This document shows positions 6,560 through 13,871 of a stretch of 25,731 nucleotides of DNA, one piece after another. Below the pieces are notes generated by a model. It was not told the origin of the DNA, made no database searches, and saw only the letters and a list, made by a program, of their open reading frames with translations. A program made the translations under genes and the position numbers. Source of the stretch: an uncultured Oscillospiraceae bacterium (GTDB lineage Bacteria > Bacillota > Clostridia > Oscillospirales > Oscillospiraceae); the NCBI GenBank assembly GCA_910578575.1, contig CAJTQP010000034.1, positions 1 to 25,731 on the forward strand, read 5' to 3'. How positions within the stretch are numbered: the first letter of the stretch is position 1; every line of letters starts with the position of its first letter.

Positions 6560-9500
6560 TTAGGGAACCAGGACCCAACCGCTCATTTGAGTAGTAGAGC
6601 TATCATCCTCGTTGGTGTAGGTCCACGTTGTCCACACATAAGTGGAGCTTACAGCGGGAGTACTACCAGTAAGTTCACCAGAGCCACTGGCGGTAGCTGC
6701 TGCAAAGAAGTTATCAGCTGTAGCCAAGGCACCGCTAGCACCCGTGGTAACTGTTGCACCATTTGCACCGGTGATAGCTTTCGCAGCAACATTGGTGCAA
6801 CCACCGTCGATGGTCAGGGTTCCAGTCGCGGCAACGGAGATACTACCGTTGGTCATGTCAGCAGCGCCAGTCAGGGTCAGGGTACGGCCAGCAGGCACAG
6901 ACAGCGCAGCATTGACGGTTGTTGCAGCCGCAGTCACATCGCCATTACCCAGTGCACCGTTAATGTCGGCGGGAGTAGCAGATGCACCCAGGGAGAATGT
7001 CATCGCCACACCATCCAGTTTGTTGTTCACATCAACAAATACAACATCGGCATCGTCACTGGGAGTACCTTCGACCACAACGTTCAGGAAATACTTGCCG
7101 TCCACGGAGGTTTCGTTGGCCAGGGACTTGGACAAATCACCACTGCCCTCTGCACCAATCTTATCCTCGGTGTTTACATAGATGATCTGGGTATCCTTGG
7201 TCACAGTCATGGTAACATCTGCGTTCACATTGTCACCCAGAGTCAACTCGGTTTCGTTGTCCTTGTTAACATAAGTGCCAATCATGGCGTAGGAAGTACC
7301 CACAACCTTGAGGTCGCTAATATTACCGTCAGCCAACTTCTCGAAGGTGATGAAGGAACCTTCCTTCACTGCGTCCAGAGTCTTAACATTAGCGGGGGAC
7401 GGATCAACGAAACCAGCAGCGGAGGGTTTGTTGGGATCCCAAATACTATCAGCCTTCACATTGGCCAGTTCGCCGTCGGCAGTCCAGACAGTCAGGACAG
7501 CATAGTCGGTGTCGTCGATCTCGGTGTAGTAAGCGGAAGTGGTAACGTAACCGTAGCCAGTGCTGCCGCTCACACCAGGAATTTCAGTGGCAGTGGCGTA
7601 CAGTGCTACCGCAGTAACAGTGGGCAAACCATTAACGGTCTCATACAGGTACTGAGCAGTGTTACCGAAATCATCCTTCCAAGTTTTCAGCACAGCACCA
7701 GTGGTGAAGGAGTACTTATCACTACCCTTGTCATAAACCATGACAACAGCATCATCGGAGATGACTTTGCTATCGACAGTAGGCTTAACATTATCTGCTT
7801 CGAACTTATTGGTAGCAGCAGAAATAAACTTGCTATCACCAATTACATCGTCAGCCAGCATGGTCAGTTCAACAGCGCCATCTTTTTCCTTGTAGGTATA
7901 CAGAGCGCCCGCTACGACCTTACCAGCAGCATAAGTGGTATCAATTGTTGCAGATGTACCATCCACTTTGGAAATCTTGCTGATTGTAGCGACGGAGCCA
8001 TCCTTGGCATACATAACCTTGGCTTCCACGCCGCTGCCCAAACCACTGCTGTTGTTGCCAGCGTCCAGAACCATCAGCACGTTGTCCAAGCTCTTGCTAT
8101 CGATCACTTCCACGTCAAAGTAGTAGTTGCCAACCACAGTCAAGGCCACATTATCGCCAACGCTGGGGGTGGTGCCACTTACCTTTTCATACCAAACACC
8201 GCCGATCTGTACGTCGGTGTCCTTCAATGCGGTTACTTCACCTTCCACCTTATCCAGAACAGAAACGTTGCGAGGCATATCGGTCACACTATACTGATCG
8301 ATAGCGACCCATTCATCCTTGCTAACAGTGGGGAAGTTGTAGTCGAAACCACCGTTGCTGTACAGCTTGCTGTCCTTGTCGTAGGAGTAGCTTGCACCAG
8401 CATTGATGCTAGCAGTGCCAACATAAGTCACCTGCTGGACATCAATGGGATAGACTACGAAGCAGTCGATCTTGTTGTCGCCGGTGTGGTCAATGGCATC
8501 GATGGAGTAATAGCCAGTAGCAGAGAAGGAAGGCAACTTAGCGGTAGCAGCGGTGTTGTAGGTGTACACATCAATGTCGTTCACCGTGGTTCCCGTCGTG
8601 TTTTCCATCTTGAACTTTACATCGCCAATCTTGATTTGGGTGTCGCCAGAAGCAACTGGGTTCCCGCTGGTGTTGGTGATGTTGCCCACGATATCGGAAG
8701 CGAGAACTGTGCTCTCAGCATACATACCATAGACGGTCTTATCGTTGTTGTCCTTGTAGACGACAGCAACCTTCTGTCCAAACAGATCAGAGTAATCTTT
8801 CGTGGTAGTCAGCTTGCCACTGTAGTTATCAGTTGTAATAACTGCACCACCGAAAGTGTTTGCAGCATCAACAAATGTATAGGTGTATTCGCCCTTGACA
8901 TCACTATACTCAACTTTGGTCATGTAACCATACTTAACCAGAGCCTTGTACTTGTCTGCCAGCAGAGTAATCTTGGTTTTCAGGTCATCATTGCTAACCT
9001 TGTCCTGCACTGTAACTTTAGAGACAAGGGTGCCGTCAGGGCCAGTAACCAAAGTGGTCACATACTCCACCTCGTTGGCCTGGAGGGCGTTCCAGATCAT
9101 CTGGGCAGCCTGGTCACGGGTCAGAGCGGCACTGGCGTCGATGTCAGCCAGACCTTCATACAGGCCCTTCTGGGCAGCGTCGACATTGATCTTGGTCTCC
9201 CAGAAATCGTTTCCAATATAGCCCTGGATGCTTGCATTGTAGCCCAGGATGCACAGGAGCATCTTGGCGGCCTGGGTGCCAGTGATGTTGCCGTTGGGGT
9301 TGAAGTTGCCCCCGCCGACACCACCGACGATGCCCTGGCTCACGCAGTACTCAACATACGGTGCAGCCCAGTGATCCTTAGCCACGTCGTTGAATGTGTT
9401 GATCAGGTTGGACCCCATGTTGGGCTCCTTGCCGCCGTTGAGGGCGACACAGATCATCTTGCACATTTCAGCGCGGGTGACGTTGCCAGCGGGACGGAAA

Positions 9501-9652
9501 GAACCGTCCTCATAACCGCCGATGATATTGAGCGCTGTGCACATATCAACGGCCTCTTTGTTCCCGATCGACTCTTGATCGGTGAACGCTGCCCCCGCCC
9601 CCACGACCATGACAGATAAGAGCATGGCAAGGGTGAGAACCAGGGTCAGCAC
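6560..9652 (-). CDS. SLH-domain surface (S-layer) protein, no ATG start
   Basis: 1030 residues if counted from GTG at 9652. That start gives a hydrophobic signal peptide (LTLVLTLAMLLSVMVVGAGA) without its basic N-region; the basic NEKK codons lie just upstream (9653-9664) but the preceding codons are CGC, AAG, TCA and the first in-frame stop is TGA at 9695-9697, with no ATG, TTG or CTG between. Three SLH repeats follow (about 31-75, 86-137, 150-190). Residues ~200-880 carry beta-type modules such as GEVTALKDTDVQIGGVWY, unlike the other copies. The last ~130 residues change style to short repeats (LSVPAGRTLTLTG, NGSISVAATGTLTIDGG), suggestive of a beta-helix. The anchor is nearly identical to that of the first SLH protein. 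Expression may need recombination or an unusual start. Confidence 0.9.
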   Translation of the reverse strand: MLTLVLTLAMLLSVMVVGAGAAFTDQESIGNKEAVDMCTALNIIGGYEDGSFRPAGNVTRAEMCKMICVALNGGKEPNMGSNLINTFNDVAKDHWAAPYVEYCVSQGIVGGVGGGNFNPNGNITGTQAAKMLLCILGYNASIQGYIGNDFWETKINVDAAQKGLYEGLADIDASAALTRDQAAQMIWNALQANEVEYVTTLVTGPDGTLVSKVTVQDKVSNDDLKTKITLLADKYKALVKYGYMTKVEYSDVKGEYTYTFVDAANTFGGAVITTDNYSGKLTTTKDYSDLFGQKVAVVYKDNNDKTVYGMYAESTVLASDIVGNITNTSGNPVASGDTQIKIGDVKFKMENTTGTTVNDIDVYTYNTAATAKLPSFSATGYYSIDAIDHTGDNKIDCFVVYPIDVQQVTYVGTASINAGASYSYDKDSKLYSNGGFDYNFPTVSKDEWVAIDQYSVTDMPRNVSVLDKVEGEVTALKDTDVQIGGVWYEKVSGTTPSVGDNVALTVVGNYYFDVEVIDSKSLDNVLMVLDAGNNSSGLGSGVEAKVMYAKDGSVATISKISKVDGTSATIDTTYAAGKVVAGALYTYKEKDGAVELTMLADDVIGDSKFISAATNKFEADNVKPTVDSKVISDDAVVMVYDKGSDKYSFTTGAVLKTWKDDFGNTAQYLYETVNGLPTVTAVALYATATEIPGVSGSTGYGYVTTSAYYTEIDDTDYAVLTVWTADGELANVKADSIWDPNKPSAAGFVDPSPANVKTLDAVKEGSFITFEKLADGNISDLKVVGTSYAMIGTYVNKDNETELTLGDNVNADVTMTVTKDTQIIYVNTEDKIGAEGSGDLSKSLANETSVDGKYFLNVVVEGTPSDDADVVFVDVNNKLDGVAMTFSLGASATPADINGALGNGDVTAAATTVNAALSVPAGRTLTLTGAADMTNGSISVAATGTLTIDGGCTNVAAKAITGANGATVTTGASGALATADNFFAAATASGSGELTGSTPAVSSTYVWTTWTYTNEDDSSTTQMSGWVLVP

Positions 9653-9666
9653 CTTCTTCTCGTTGC
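9545..9666 (-). repeat. Conserved 5' box of SLH genes, copy A
   Basis: 122 bp reading GCAACGAGAAGAAGGTG... through the NKEAVD codons. It differs from the copy at 13872-13993 at only two positions, both in the signal peptide. Identity extends through synonymous positions, which indicates recent exchange or strong nucleotide-level constraint. Sequence just upstream of the GCAACG edge is unrelated between copies. Confidence 0.9.
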
Positions 9667-9792
9667 GCTTTGACTTTCTGACAGATTTTCCGCCTCAATT
9701 TGACGTTATGGCAGAAAAAATCCGCTCCCAGAACAGGCAATATCTGGAATGAATTTTTTACCGCTATAATTCCGCCTTTCTACATATTTATT
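9667..9792 (-). promoter_or_regulatory. Fixed-length structured leader upstream of SLH gene, copy A
   Basis: On the minus strand the order is AATAAA (9792-9787), 39 bases, a CCAG...CTGG hairpin motif (9747-9728) continuing as GAGC, then exactly 57 bases to the GCAACG box. The same distances occur in the two other leaders (13746-13871, 25539-25664). The 57-base part is almost entirely different in sequence but can still form a hairpin over the same footprint: TTTTCTGCC with GGCGGAAAA, with GTCA in its apical region. The ATAAA may be a -10 element; no convincing -35 is seen. Confidence 0.6.
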
Positions 9793-9836
9793 CCTTGTAA
9801 CATTCGCCAAAAAGGGCGAAAGCTGCAAAATTTTCC

Positions 9837-9865
9837 TTGACCGTCATTTTCCGCAGTGGTAATAT
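9837..9865 (+). promoter_or_regulatory. Promoter of the TrpXYZ-type transporter
   Basis: TTGACC (9837-9842), 17 bases, TAATAT (9860-9865). The reading frame upstream of GTG 9924 overlaps this promoter, which supports the shorter protein start. The opposed SLH leader lies directly to the left. Confidence 0.65.
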
Positions 9866-9923
9866 AAATCCACCGGATGACCGTACCGGTAAGAAGTTTG
9901 AAAAAGGAAAGAAGGTAATTCCT

Positions 9924-10934
9924 GTGAAAAAATTACTTGCATTGCTGCTGGCAGGCGTACTGGCCTGCGGCTTGACTGCCTGCGGTGGCACCCCCACCGC
10001 CGAAGAGGACGCCAGCTCTGGTGACGATACCACTGCCACCGCCGACAAGGTCTATAACATCGGCATCTGCCAGTTGGTCCAGCATGACGCACTGGATGCC
10101 GCCACCAAGGGCTTCCAGGACGTGCTCACCGAAAAGCTGGGAGCAGACAGCGTGAAGTTCGACGTGCAGAACGCCTCCAACGAGACCGCCAACTGCGCCA
10201 CCATCGTCAACGGCTTCGTGTCCTCTAATGTGGACCTGATCCTGGCCAACGCCACCGCGCCGCTCCAGGCCGCTGCCTCCGCCACGGATACCATCCCCAT
10301 CCTGGGCACCTCCGTCACCGATTACGCCACTGCCCTGGACATCGAAAACTGGACCGGCACCGTAGGCGGCAACATCTCCGGCACCTCCGACCTGGCCCCC
10401 CTGGATCAGCAGGCTGCCATGATTCAGGAGCTTTTCCCTGATGCCACCACCGTGGGCCTGCTCTACTGCACCGGCGAACCCAACTCCGTCTATCAGTGCG
10501 AGGTGATTGAACTGGCCCTTCAGGATATGGGCTACAGCGTGGAGAAGTTCGCCTTCACCGACACCAACGACGTCAACTCCGTCACCCAGGCCGCCTGTGA
10601 TGCCAGCGACGTGATCTATATCCCCACCGACAACACCGCCGCCTCCAACACCGAGGCCATTGCCAACGTGGTCCTGGCTGCCAAGGTGCCTGTGGTGGCC
10701 GGCGAAAAGGGCATCTGCGAGGGCTGCGGCGTGGCCACCCTCTCCATCGACTACTATGATATCGGCCGCATGGCTGGCGAGATGGCGTATGAGATCCTAG
10801 TCAACGGCAAGGACATCTCCACCATGAAGGTCGAGTCCGCCGCCGAGGTGACCAAAATGTACAACGTTGCCAACTGCGAAGCCCTGGAAATTACCGTTCC
10901 CGAAGGCTATGAGCCCATCAGCGCAGAGGAGTAA
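9924..10934 (+). CDS. ABC transporter substrate-binding lipoprotein, TrpX-like (ABC_sub_bind family)
   Basis: 336 residues from GTG 9924 (VKKLLALLLAG), which has AAGAAGG upstream and gives a proper lipoprotein signal: lipobox L-T-A-C with lipidated Cys20. A Ser/Asp/Thr-rich linker follows to about residue 40. The mature part matches the ABC_sub_bind family (PF04392): GICQLVQHDALDAATKGF, DVQNAS, VDLILANATAPLQAAA, IPILGTSVTDY, and late YYDIGRMAGEMAYEIL. Characterised relatives (TrpX) bind aromatic amino acids, but the ligand here cannot be read from sequence. It is anchored on the outer face of the membrane and delivers ligand to the permease encoded next. A strong terminator separates it from the permease, consistent with more binding protein than transporter being made. 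Confidence 0.93.
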   Translation: MKKLLALLLAGVLACGLTACGGTPTAEEDASSGDDTTATADKVYNIGICQLVQHDALDAATKGFQDVLTEKLGADSVKFDVQNASNETANCATIVNGFVSSNVDLILANATAPLQAAASATDTIPILGTSVTDYATALDIENWTGTVGGNISGTSDLAPLDQQAAMIQELFPDATTVGLLYCTGEPNSVYQCEVIELALQDMGYSVEKFAFTDTNDVNSVTQAACDASDVIYIPTDNTAASNTEAIANVVLAAKVPVVAGEKGICEGCGVATLSIDYYDIGRMAGEMAYEILVNGKDISTMKVESAAEVTKMYNVANCEALEITVPEGYEPISAEE

Positions 10935-10943
10935 TTGTCTTGC

Positions 10944-10983
10944 AAACGGCGGAAAATGGGACTTCCATTTTCCGCCGTTTTTT
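10944..10983 (+). terminator. Strong intra-operon terminator after the binding protein
   Basis: A perfect 16-bp stem (10944-10959 with 10965-10980), 5-base loop and six T residues. It stands between the binding-protein gene and the permease/ATPase genes, so downstream expression must come from read-through or a second promoter. Confidence 0.85.
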
Positions 10984-11010
10984 GCTATACTAATCCCATT
11001 GTACGATATA
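10982..11010 (+). promoter_or_regulatory. Candidate second promoter for permease/ATPase genes
   Basis: TTGCTA (10982-10987), 17 bases, GATATA (11005-11010), immediately after the terminator. The match is moderate. Confidence 0.35.
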
Positions 11011-11046
11011 AAGCTATCGTTATCTGATCCATAGGAGGGAATGATC

Positions 11047-12012
11047 GTGACATTTCTCACGGGCCTGCTCAACTCCATGCCTGGGGCCATATCCCAAGGC
11101 TTGATTTGGGGCATTATGGCCATTGGCGTGTATATTACCTATAAAATCCTGGATTTCCCGGACCTGACGGTGGATGGTTCCCTGTGTACCGGTGCGGCAG
11201 TGTGCGTCCTGCTCACCCTCAACGGTACCCCCATGTGGCTGGCGATGCTCTGCGCCGTCATCGCGGGCCTGCTGGCCGGGCTGATTACCGGCCTGTTCCA
11301 CACCGTCTGCGGCATCCCGGACATCCTGGCAGGCATCCTGACCCAGCTTGCCCTGTATTCCATCAACCTGCGCATCATGGGCTGGGGGACGGACAACGGC
11401 AGCAAGGCCAACTTGCCCATCAGTGTGGACAAGTATGACCTGCTGGTCTCCGCCCGCCATGTGCAGGCCCCGGCACTCCACAACCCCATGTTCGTGCTGG
11501 CAGTGTTCGTGGTGCTGCTCATCGCCCTGTTGTACTGGTTCTTCGGCCGGGAGCTGGGCTCCGCCCTCCGCGCCACCGGGGCCAACGGCAACATGGCGCG
11601 GGCCCAGGGCATCAACACCAACTTCACCAAGGTCTTGGGGCTGATGATCTCCAACGGCCTGGTGGCTCTGGCCGGGGCCCTGCTGGCCCAGTACCAGGGG
11701 TTCTCGGACATCAACATGGGCCGGGGCGCCATTGTGGTGGGCCTGGCGGCTGTTATCATCGGGGAGGTCATTTTTAGCAAGATCTTCCGCAATTTCGCCC
11801 TGAAACTTCTCTCCGCCGTGATCGGCGCCATCATTTATTATGTGGTCATCCAGATCGTCCTGCGCCTGGGGATGTCCACCGACGACTTGAAGCTGCTCAC
11901 CGCCCTGGTGGTGGCCCTGTTCTTGGCCATCCCATTCTGGAAGAGCAAACTGGCCCGACGGCCTGCCGCAGCGGCAGCCCCGGCGAAAAAGGAGGCGGAC
12001 GTCGATGCTTGA
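11047..12012 (+). CDS. ABC transporter permease, TrpY-like (BPD_transp_2 family)
   Basis: 321 residues from GTG 11047, 8 bases after AGGAGG; an ATG at 11041 is possible but lies almost on the ribosome site. Several hydrophobic spans occur: near the N-terminus (GLIWGIMAIGVYITY), PMWLAMLCAVIAGLLAGLI, FVLAVFVVLLIALLYWFF, GLVALAGALLAQY, AIVVGLAAVIIGEVIF, and LLTALVVALFLAIPF at the end. The EAA-like coupling stretch is ELGSALRATGANGNMARAQGI. The tail is Ala/Lys-rich and cytoplasmic. It forms the membrane channel for the binding protein upstream and overlaps the ATPase gene by 8 bases, implying coupled translation. Confidence 0.92.
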   Translation: MTFLTGLLNSMPGAISQGLIWGIMAIGVYITYKILDFPDLTVDGSLCTGAAVCVLLTLNGTPMWLAMLCAVIAGLLAGLITGLFHTVCGIPDILAGILTQLALYSINLRIMGWGTDNGSKANLPISVDKYDLLVSARHVQAPALHNPMFVLAVFVVLLIALLYWFFGRELGSALRATGANGNMARAQGINTNFTKVLGLMISNGLVALAGALLAQYQGFSDINMGRGAIVVGLAAVIIGEVIFSKIFRNFALKLLSAVIGAIIYYVVIQIVLRLGMSTDDLKLLTALVVALFLAIPFWKSKLARRPAAAAAPAKKEADVDA

Positions 12013-12784
12013 ACTGAATGGACTGTATAAAACCTTCAACCGGGGCACCGCCAACGAGAAGCGGGCCATCGACGGGCTGACCCTCACCCTGGAGGACGGA
12101 GATTTCGTCACCGTCATCGGCGGCAACGGGGCGGGGAAATCCACCACCCTGAACCTCATCGCCGGGGTGTTCCCCCCGGACCAGGGGAGTATCGTCCTCA
12201 ATGGCCGGGATATCACCAACCTGCCGGAGCACCGGCGGGCCAAGTACCTGGGGCGGGTGTTCCAGGACCCCATGATGGGCACCGCCGCCACCATGGGCAT
12301 CGAGGAGAATTTGGCCCTGGCCTACCGCCGGGGGCGGCGCCGTGGCCTGCGGCCGGGGGTGACCAACCGGGAGCGGGAGGTCTATCGGGAAAAACTGGCC
12401 ACCCTGGGCCTGGGGCTGGAGAACCGCATGACCAGCAAAGTGGGTCTGCTCTCCGGCGGCCAGCGGCAAGCCCTGACCCTGCTGATGGCCACCTTGAAAA
12501 AGCCGGAACTGCTGCTGCTGGACGAGCACACCGCCGCCCTGGACCCCAAAACAGCAGACAAGGTCCTGAAGCTCACCGAGGAGATCGTCTCGCGGGAGAA
12601 GCTCACCACCCTCATGGTGACCCACAACATGCGCAACGCCATTGAGTACGGCAACCGCATCATCATGATGGACGCCGGGCGCGTGGTGGTGGACATCCGT
12701 GGGGAAGAGAAAAAGAACCTCACCGTAAAGGACCTTCTGGAAAAGTTCAACATCGAAAACGACCGGATGCTGCTCTCAGAGTAA
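12005..12784 (+). CDS. ABC transporter ATP-binding protein, TrpZ-like
   Basis: 259 residues. Start ATG 12005 has AAGGAGG 9 bases upstream, inside the permease gene. All nucleotide-binding motifs are present: Walker A GGNGAGKS (39-46), Q-loop Gln87, signature LSGGQ (149-153), Walker B LLLLDE (169-174), switch His207 (THNM). The D-loop region reads DEHTAALDP rather than DEPTSALD. A basic insert, RRGRRRGLRPG (108-118), lies in the helical subdomain. It energises the importer formed with the preceding two genes. Confidence 0.95.
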   Translation: MLELNGLYKTFNRGTANEKRAIDGLTLTLEDGDFVTVIGGNGAGKSTTLNLIAGVFPPDQGSIVLNGRDITNLPEHRRAKYLGRVFQDPMMGTAATMGIEENLALAYRRGRRRGLRPGVTNREREVYREKLATLGLGLENRMTSKVGLLSGGQRQALTLLMATLKKPELLLLDEHTAALDPKTADKVLKLTEEIVSREKLTTLMVTHNMRNAIEYGNRIIMMDAGRVVVDIRGEEKKNLTVKDLLEKFNIENDRMLLSE

Positions 12785-12805
12785 GCACCAGAAAGGAAGC
12801 ATAGC

Positions 12806-13165
12806 ATGGAGAAAGCATTACAGGAGTTCGTGGTGGAAAAGACCAAGGAATTGATGGCCGCCGAGTCGTGCAGCCAGGAGGCCAAGGATGCCGCCCAGGC
12901 CTGGCTGGATGCCCTGGGGACCCCTCAGGAGGCGGCAGAGACGAAGAAGTACCTCCAGGAGCTGGAGGAGGACGTTTTGCCCATCGAGGCCTGCATCGCC
13001 TTCAGCCAGTCTGAGGCTGGCATCCAGCTCTTTGGGGCGGAGATGGCCAAGGTCATGGGGGCCCACGCCCAGGAGGTCAAGGCCGCCGGCGGGAAGTTCT
13101 GTGACTGCCCTGCCTGCGTTGCGGGCTTGGCAATCTTGGAGAAAAAAGACGCCCTGCTGGGTTGA
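12806..13165 (+). CDS. Small conserved-looking protein with CDCPAC motif, function unknown
   Basis: 119 residues, start ATG 12806 with AAAGGAAG upstream, 21 bases after the ATPase stop, so probably the last gene of the transporter transcript. It is mostly helical and acidic (EKTKELMAAESCSQEAKDAA, YLQELEEDVLPIEACIAF) and ends with G-K-F-C-D-C-P-A-C (Cys98, Cys100, Cys103), a possible metal or disulfide site, then a short helix. Similar small proteins in Clostridia often carry uninformative labels; nothing here supports a chaperone or enzyme assignment. Soluble cytoplasmic location is inferred from the absence of a signal or membrane span. Confidence 0.8.
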   Translation: MEKALQEFVVEKTKELMAAESCSQEAKDAAQAWLDALGTPQEAAETKKYLQELEEDVLPIEACIAFSQSEAGIQLFGAEMAKVMGAHAQEVKAAGGKFCDCPACVAGLAILEKKDALLG

Positions 13166-13176
13166 GGAAACAGCGA

Positions 13177-13213
13177 AAACTCCCGCCGGAATCCACTCCG
13201 GCGGGAGTTTTTT
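13177..13213. terminator. Shared bidirectional terminator
   Basis: A 14-bp stem, AAACTCCCGCCGGA (13177-13190) with 13197-13210, 6-base loop, T-run on the plus side and TTTTCG on the minus side. It lies between the convergent small-protein genes. Confidence 0.85.
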
Positions 13214-13229
13214 GCCTGTTTGCAGAGGG

Positions 13230-13643
13230 TTACGCCAGCTCCGGGTCCTTGGCCTTCTGCTCCAGAATCAGTTCCCGTGGGGGCACTTCGTAGAGATGAA
13301 GTAGGCCCATATCGTAGAGCACGTCCAGGTGGACCTCCCCCCAGGAGGGACTGGGCCAGATGCCTCGGAGCCAGGTGGTCTTGTGGTTGAACTCCCGGTG
13401 GAGGAAGTTGTCCGCCAGGTCCAGGGAGGACATGTGGCCGTAGTCCCGGCCGGTGAAGCGGGAGAGGCATTCATAGAGGAAATCCTCCAGGACCGGGTTC
13501 TCCTTCACCAGCTGGGCCAGGGGGTCGGAGAGGTACAGGTCCGGGAAGGGGAAGCTGCTGTTTTTTTCCAGGCCCTTTTCCTTGGCCCAGTCGAAGGCGT
13601 GGTCCTCTACCTGCCAGAGAGCAGCTTTGCGAAACAGTTCCAT
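13230..13643 (-). CDS. Hypothetical protein, 137 residues
   Basis: ATG 13643 follows AAGGAG by 9 bases, and a good promoter lies upstream, so this is a real gene. I do not recognise the family. The protein is soluble-looking, rich in aromatic and acidic residues, with no signal peptide or membrane span; recognisable stretches are VEDHAFDWAKEKGLE near the N-terminus, a central FLYECLSRFTGRDYGHMSSL, and WPSPSWGEVHLDVLYDMGLL near the C-terminus. It is monocistronic and convergent with the transporter genes. No function is proposed. Confidence 0.75.
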   Translation of the reverse strand: MELFRKAALWQVEDHAFDWAKEKGLEKNSSFPFPDLYLSDPLAQLVKENPVLEDFLYECLSRFTGRDYGHMSSLDLADNFLHREFNHKTTWLRGIWPSPSWGEVHLDVLYDMGLLHLYEVPPRELILEQKAKDPELA

Positions 13644-13673
13644 GGGGCAGCACTCCTTTTTCTTGGTAAGAGA

Positions 13674-13702
13674 AGTATAGCGGGTTCTGGGGGAAATGTA
13701 AA
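13674..13702 (-). promoter_or_regulatory. Promoter of the 137-residue hypothetical gene
   Basis: On the minus strand TTTACA (13702-13697), 17 bases, TATACT (13679-13674). Start of transcription would be about 25 bases before the ATG. Confidence 0.65.
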
Positions 13703-13745
13703 GGTGGAAGTTTGATCTTGGTGTTGGGGGTGGGGGATCGGGGTG

Positions 13746-13871
13746 TATAAATGTTGCAAATTCTGTGGATGTTGGAGGGAAATATGCAATCCAGATATTT
13801 CCTCTTCTGGGAGGAGTGATTTTAGGGCGTGCCGTCAGGTACGTCCTAAAATTTTGCCTGGAATTATGACT
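13746..13871 (+). promoter_or_regulatory. Fixed-length structured leader upstream of SLH gene, copy B
   Basis: TATAAA (13746-13751), 39 bases including TGTGGAT, CCAGA...TCTGG hairpin (13791-13810) with GAGG, then 57 bases to the GCAACG box. Within the 57 bases a 14-bp stem (13820-13833 with 13838-13851, two G:U pairs, loop GTCA) is followed by TTTT. Compared with the leader at 25539-25664, five inner pairs differ yet all still pair, including one full T-A to C-G swap. TATAAA with TTGGGG 16 bases upstream may be a promoter. An in-frame TAA (13847-13849) lies inside the stem. The rest of 13703-13745 shows nothing. Confidence 0.65.

Noticed and set aside
6375..6563. A 62-residue plus-strand frame after hbd.
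   Set aside because: It runs through three hairpin terminators and has no ribosome site.
6539..9619. A 1026-residue plus-strand frame opposite the second SLH gene.
   Set aside because: It is the mirror of a repetitive, stop-poor coding sequence; SLH motifs and terminator support the minus strand only.
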